From Dyadobacter sp. CY261 (lineage in GTDB: Bacteria > Bacteroidota > Bacteroidia > Cytophagales > Spirosomataceae), in the NCBI RefSeq assembly GCF_021440085.1, contig NZ_JAKCPW010000021.1:1-64000 (forward strand): DNA of 64,000 nt, in the 5' to 3' direction. Positions 61,705-64,000 of this stretch are shown one piece after another. The notes under the pieces are model-generated. The model was not told the DNA's origin. It saw only the letters and a list, made by a program, of their open reading frames with translations, and ran no database searches. Every line of letters begins with the position of its first letter. Position 1 is the first letter of the stretch. Position numbers and translations under genes: made by a program.

Positions 61705-62556
61705 ATGAAGGTAAAAGCCGGATTTGAAGAGTACTACGTTAAAAACCTTAATGAGTTCAATAGTATTATTCTGACCCTGGATGGTGATCAGAACGAGGTG
61801 TATTATCGAGGTGTGAATCAAGCGAAATTTAATTTAGCGCCGTCAATAGCTAGAAACTTGCCCAAGGACTTTTCGCTTCAGACAGAAATAACATTTTTAA
61901 ATAATTTTAAGAGATCAAGTTTAAGCTATTATAATAATATTTACCGAGAGTATACTGGTGATTTAGACTCAAACGATGCTGAAACCTTAGCAATAGCCCA
62001 ACATTATGGATTGCTTACAAGACTATTAGATTGGACCACAAACCCGTTGGCTGCATTGTGGTTTGCCTGCACGCCTCCTGCCTTTATTAGTGATGATACG
62101 GATGAATATTGCGCAATTTGGATTCTGGTTGCTAACACTAAATTCAATGCAGACGAGAATAAAAGGCGTCAGTTTTTTTTCTCGGAAGATGAGACAAATA
62201 TGAAATTTAAAGATTTGACTGAAATAGGTGCGACTAAAATATTCTTTCCAAATGTGGTAAGCCCTAGAATAAAAAATCAGTCCGGACTTTTCACTTTTCA
62301 TCACTTTGATGCTAGGAAAGGGTATGTCCCTCTGAACGAAAATGAGCAGTTCTTTCCACATAAATTTGACCCCACAAGAAAAAAAGAAGACTCTTTCTGG
62401 GATATGTTTAAAATTATGATTAATAGAAGCACTTATGGTAAGGAAATAATGCGTGCACTACAGTTATATAATATCCATGATGAGACTATATATCCGAGCT
62501 TAGACAACCTATGTAAAAGATTAAATTACCAGCTTCGTGAAGGTAGATTAAGGTAG
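61705..62556 (+). CDS. FRG-domain protein, probable defence gene
   Basis: The 283-residue protein carries an FRG domain. Tyr-Tyr-Arg-Gly-Val appears near residue 33, and Ala-Gln-His-Tyr-Gly-Leu-Leu-Thr-Arg-Leu-Leu-Asp-Trp-Thr-Thr-Asn-Pro-Leu-Ala-Ala near 95. No signal peptide or membrane helix is visible. FRG proteins are widespread on mobile elements and defence islands, with proposed toxin or antiphage roles; the activity is not settled. It ends 16 bp from the convergent gene at 62573 and begins 135 bp from the divergent HTH gene. Confidence 0.8.
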   Translation: MKVKAGFEEYYVKNLNEFNSIILTLDGDQNEVYYRGVNQAKFNLAPSIARNLPKDFSLQTEITFLNNFKRSSLSYYNNIYREYTGDLDSNDAETLAIAQHYGLLTRLLDWTTNPLAALWFACTPPAFISDDTDEYCAIWILVANTKFNADENKRRQFFFSEDETNMKFKDLTEIGATKIFFPNVVSPRIKNQSGLFTFHHFDARKGYVPLNENEQFFPHKFDPTRKKEDSFWDMFKIMINRSTYGKEIMRALQLYNIHDETIYPSLDNLCKRLNYQLREGRLR

Positions 62557-62572
62557 TTATTAGAAGAAAATA

Positions 62573-64000
62573 CTATTTCTTTGAAAGGTCTTTTAAAAAT
62601 TCTCGATACAGCGAAAATGAAAATAGATATTCAAATTCAGATAGATCTAAATGCTGAAAGCAATCGAAAACTATCTCTTCATTCAACAGATATCCAGTTG
62701 TAATAAAATAGTTTAAATCATCCGCAACTATTCTCAAATCATCATAAAAATCTAAGAAATCCCAATTGATCGCCGATACTTCAATTTTGTCGATACCATC
62801 AAAGAACTTTTTATTGTTTAAAAGGTTGTCTCGGAGCAATTTGTCGTTGGCGCTTTCAATCCCATCTGGATGTTCCATGACACACTTCAGAACACAAAAT
62901 CCATCCCGAAGGAGGGATGAGCCATTGTCATTTTCAAGGCGTGGAAGGGCATTAAGCAAAAAACTGTATAGCCTTTTGAAATTTGCCTCCAAAGTACTGA
63001 AGTTCTCAAATTTATGTCGGGATTCGCCCTCAATAGAATCTCCAAAATAGTGATGATTTTTGAGGCATTGGAGATAGTCGTTATGCGATTGCAAATAGAG
63101 GCTATTCGCATGGTGATCTACGAGTTGCAAAAAGTCACTTATTTTACTATTATCACGCCATAAATTAATTATTGCAACTTTTAGCGTTGTGTGCGCAATA
63201 TATTGCCGTAATGATTTTATGAATTGATTTTCTGTATTTTCGATAGCTATTCGTAGATCTTCAATCGACTTAAAGTTCCCCTCTCGGAGAAAGTTAAATA
63301 TGCTCTCTTTTGTGAAATCGAGATGGATCGTGTTTATGATTTTTTCGCTCTCTTCGTCGGGGGAGTCTTTACCAAGCTCACCAAAGATAAACGAAGAAAA
63401 ACGTTCGCACAGTAGCTTTAAACTTTCTGGTAGATCGCTGGGTATTTCAGTTTTGTGAATGAGAAAAATCTTCGTTGCGCTGGTCCATTTCTTTTTGGGA
63501 GGGACTACAAATGTCAGAGAGCTCGAAAGCTTGCCGTCTTGCCTCTTAATTTCTTCGTGGCTTTGTTGCCCCCCTTTGACACTGAGTCCCAATTCTTCAT
63601 TTGCTTTTTGACTTGATCCATTTACGTTCAGCGGCAGTAGTTTGAAAGTGAAGCCATATTCTTCATGGAGTAATTTTTGCACGAGGCTTCTAGCTTCTTC
63701 ACCAGAATCGGAAGATACATGAAATGAGCGATAGCCTCTCGAAAGTAATAGACTCACAAGCTTAGACAGATATGGTAGTCCACGATAGAAACGCGGATTG
63801 TTGTAATATCTCCTGCTAAATTCCCATATCCTTTCTACATTGATTTTATTTTCGAAAAAGATAAATCTGAAGAAAAAGTCTGAATGATGGCATGTGTCTT
63901 TGTAGATCGAGTAAAGCTGGGAGGTGTTTAGCTCATAGAAAGCGTCCGTAAACACGTCATGCTTATCTGCGGAGCTAAAATGCAGTATAAAATCGTAACC
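62573..64000 (-). CDS. large unrecognised protein, runs off the window
   Basis: The frame is open from 62573 to the right edge; a GTG at 63955 could start it, but the codons before it (Gly-Tyr-Asp-Phe-Ile-Leu-His-Phe-Ser-Ser-Ala-Asp-Lys) read like real protein, so the gene is partial at its 5' end. That segment faintly resembles the first strand of TIR/SEFIR-like domains. The body (460 residues) is soluble and helical, with no motif I can name (Arg-Gly-Tyr-Arg-Ser-Phe-His-Val-Ser-Ser-Asp-Ser-Gly-Glu-Glu near 95). It is convergent with the FRG gene. A sensor or defence role is speculation from context. Confidence 0.6.
   Translation of the reverse strand, partial: GYDFILHFSSADKHDVFTDAFYELNTSQLYSIYKDTCHHSDFFFRFIFFENKINVERIWEFSRRYYNNPRFYRGLPYLSKLVSLLLSRGYRSFHVSSDSGEEARSLVQKLLHEEYGFTFKLLPLNVNGSSQKANEELGLSVKGGQQSHEEIKRQDGKLSSSLTFVVPPKKKWTSATKIFLIHKTEIPSDLPESLKLLCERFSSFIFGELGKDSPDEESEKIINTIHLDFTKESIFNFLREGNFKSIEDLRIAIENTENQFIKSLRQYIAHTTLKVAIINLWRDNSKISDFLQLVDHHANSLYLQSHNDYLQCLKNHHYFGDSIEGESRHKFENFSTLEANFKRLYSFLLNALPRLENDNGSSLLRDGFCVLKCVMEHPDGIESANDKLLRDNLLNNKKFFDGIDKIEVSAINWDFLDFYDDLRIVADDLNYFITTGYLLNEEIVFDCFQHLDLSEFEYLFSFSLYREFLKDLSKK

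Overview
The window looks like an accessory (genomic-island) region from a Bacteroidota genome, most likely a Cytophagales relative of Dyadobacter or Spirosoma; the genus is inference. Supporting evidence: two secreted proteins end in type IX secretion (T9SS) sorting domains, lipoproteins and small outer-membrane barrels are numerous, several genes have the TAnnTTTG promoter element of Bacteroidota, and most native-looking genes lack a Shine-Dalgarno sequence. I see no housekeeping genes, no complete rRNA or tRNA and no CRISPR array.

Layout. 0-10 kb: a lipoprotein, a coiled-coil CHAT caspase-like protein, then two 45-nt remnants of a tRNA-Ala(GGC) 3' end (3095-3139 and 9881-9925), each preceded at the same distance by two GGTACAC motifs 12 bp apart. 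They look like attachment sites of vanished integrative elements. Between them lie an IS3 element with a broken transposase, a paralogous pair of small genes, a collapsed SOS-mutagenesis locus (S24 repressor tail fused to an ImuB tail), a barrel protein and a lipoprotein with an HEIGH motif. 10-17 kb: a large tail-anchored VWA protein with ASH/Hydin-like repeats, then a compact candidate RiPP operon: Trp-rich precursor, GrrM/OscB-like radical SAM/SPASM enzyme, and a glycosyltransferase fused to a 2-oxoglutarate oxygenase. 17-25 kb: a second related lipoprotein, an unknown gene, and a three-gene operon with a P-loop GTPase between two membrane coiled-coil proteins.

26-61 kb: a mosaic of mobilizable-element backbone. 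It begins at a P4-type integrase flanked by six GGGGGTAAAA-type arm sites and a tRNA-like 3' end, with a 5'-truncated secreted-protein gene on the left. Backbone pieces are AlpA- and MerR-like DNA-binding proteins, a Toprim primase-like protein, ArdC, an intact MobF relaxase, a TraD/TraG coupling protein and small accessory genes. A second, deleted copy of the same backbone lies at 44-47 kb (relaxase helicase half fused to an ArdC tail). No type IV secretion channel genes are visible, so in this window the element looks mobilizable rather than self-transmissible. Cargo includes two diverged copies of an AbiE-like toxin-antitoxin cassette with the same operator architecture, a secreted T9SS protease, a fasciclin lipoprotein, a T9SS/barrel pair, and a second candidate RiPP locus (XRE regulator, palindromic operator, structured leader, small precursor, RRE-radical SAM enzyme). 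61-64 kb: an FRG-domain protein and a large unrecognised gene running off the right edge, possibly defence-related.

The best candidates for an undescribed system are the RiPP operon at 13.96-16.77 kb, the GTPase operon at 21.2-24.7 kb, and the second RiPP locus at 48.8-50.7 kb.
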